The notes beneath the pieces were generated by a model. The model saw nothing but the letters and a program-made list of their open reading frames with translations, did no database searches and was not told where the DNA came from. A stretch of 13,437 bases of DNA from the NCBI GenBank assembly GCA_035689095.1, contig DASSMB010000188.1, forward strand, positions 1 through 13,437. Reading direction: 5' to 3'. Below, piece after piece: positions 13,274-13,437 of the stretch (the first letter of the stretch is position 1; every line of letters starts with the position of its first letter). Both the position numbers and the translations under genes were made by a program. This DNA comes from JACDDK01 sp035689095. GTDB taxonomy: Bacteria > Actinomycetota > Rubrobacteria > Rubrobacterales > Rubrobacteraceae.

Positions 13274-13437
13274 TTGGGTACGACGAGGACATCCGGCAGG
13301 CGGAGCGGCGGGCTGCCCATCCGCACCTACGAGGCGGTGCCGGGGGTGCCGCCCGTGCGCGTCCTGAGATTTCCCTACCGGGAGCCTCCGCGGGGTGGGT
13401 CGTTGGTGGGACAGGCCCACACCCATGACTTCCTCGC
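13274..13437 (+). CDS. N-terminus of a probable AraC-family transcriptional regulator (partial)
   Basis: The only convincing plus-strand gene. The open frame after a TAG at 13241-13243 translates near its end as LPIRTYEAVPGVPPVRVLRFP (from 13313), followed by REPPRGG, then AHTHDFLA at the window edge. A proline-rich lead-in, a short strand, and a His-x-His-Asp-Phe motif are typical of the cupin-like sensing domain at the start of AraC-family regulators. No ATG is available in frame; TTG at 13274 is the most plausible start, with CTG at 13313 as an alternative, so the exact start is uncertain. The DNA-binding domain would lie beyond the window. The divergent position relative to the FAD oxidoreductase suggests it controls that gene and the methyltransferase. 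Another cupin-domain protein is possible. Confidence 0.55.
   Translation, partial: MGTTRTSGRRSGGLPIRTYEAVPGVPPVRVLRFPYREPPRGGSLVGQAHTHDFL

Noticed and set aside
13180..13428. Plus-strand frame of 82 codons at the right edge
   Set aside because: It is in the wrong frame relative to the AraC-like reading (AHTHDFLA) and ends before the window edge without motifs.
1..13437. tRNA, rRNA, CRISPR arrays, insertion sequences or prophage genes
   Set aside because: No regularly spaced repeats, transposase or integrase motifs, terminal inverted repeats or tRNA-like cloverleaf were recognised on either strand.

Overview
The window is GC-rich and densely coded, and almost everything reads on the minus strand. 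The protein families (kinase-less multi-pass sensors with FPDGRLPSRRWRP and YRLYDIDxxINR motifs, a SpoIIE/STAS/anti-sigma partner-switching set, a PYROXD2-like oxidoreductase) and the GC-rich codon use suggest a Rubrobacter-like deep-branching actinobacterium. That assignment is an inference from gene content, not a proven identity.

Layout from high to low coordinates, the direction of transcription for nearly all genes: (1) 13274-13437, plus strand, the cut-off start of a probable AraC-type regulator with an unusual start codon. (2) 12105-13097, minus strand, a thioredoxin-reductase-like FAD oxidoreductase with a CPYC motif, divergent from the regulator; the 176-bp gap between them has a candidate promoter and a 9-bp direct repeat with 21-bp period. 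(3) 11410-12051, a SAM methyltransferase. (4) 10117-11292, phosphopentomutase deoB. (5) 9716-10116, a 401-bp region without a convincing gene, holding the presumed promoter of the next operon, a tandem 10-bp repeat and a 12-bp palindrome. (6) 1-9715, twelve minus-strand reading frames that overlap by ATGA or are separated by at most 29 bp, probably one long transcript that continues past position 1.

The long run begins with a partner-switching module: a PP2C/SpoIIE phosphatase with a GAF-like N-terminal half, an RsbW/SpoIIAB-type ATP-binding anti-sigma protein, and two STAS anti-sigma-antagonist-type proteins. Then come two tandem paralogues of an uncharacterised family (weakly DUF1990-like) and a phytoene-desaturase-like FAD oxidoreductase. 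It ends in an array of integral membrane proteins: a degenerate C-terminal remnant, three full-length paralogues of about 400 residues without any kinase domain, and the start of a fourth, different membrane protein that resembles a sensor-kinase N-terminus.

How it might work (inference): the phosphatase would dephosphorylate one or both STAS proteins, which would then bind the anti-sigma kinase and free a sigma factor or other client encoded elsewhere. The kinase-less membrane proteins could be membrane inputs or assembly partners, and the oxidoreductase and DUF proteins the output. No sigma factor is visible in the window. The most unusual feature is this physical coupling of a complete phosphatase/anti-sigma/two-STAS switch to a tandem array of kinase-less membrane sensors through an oxidoreductase and a duplicated unknown gene.
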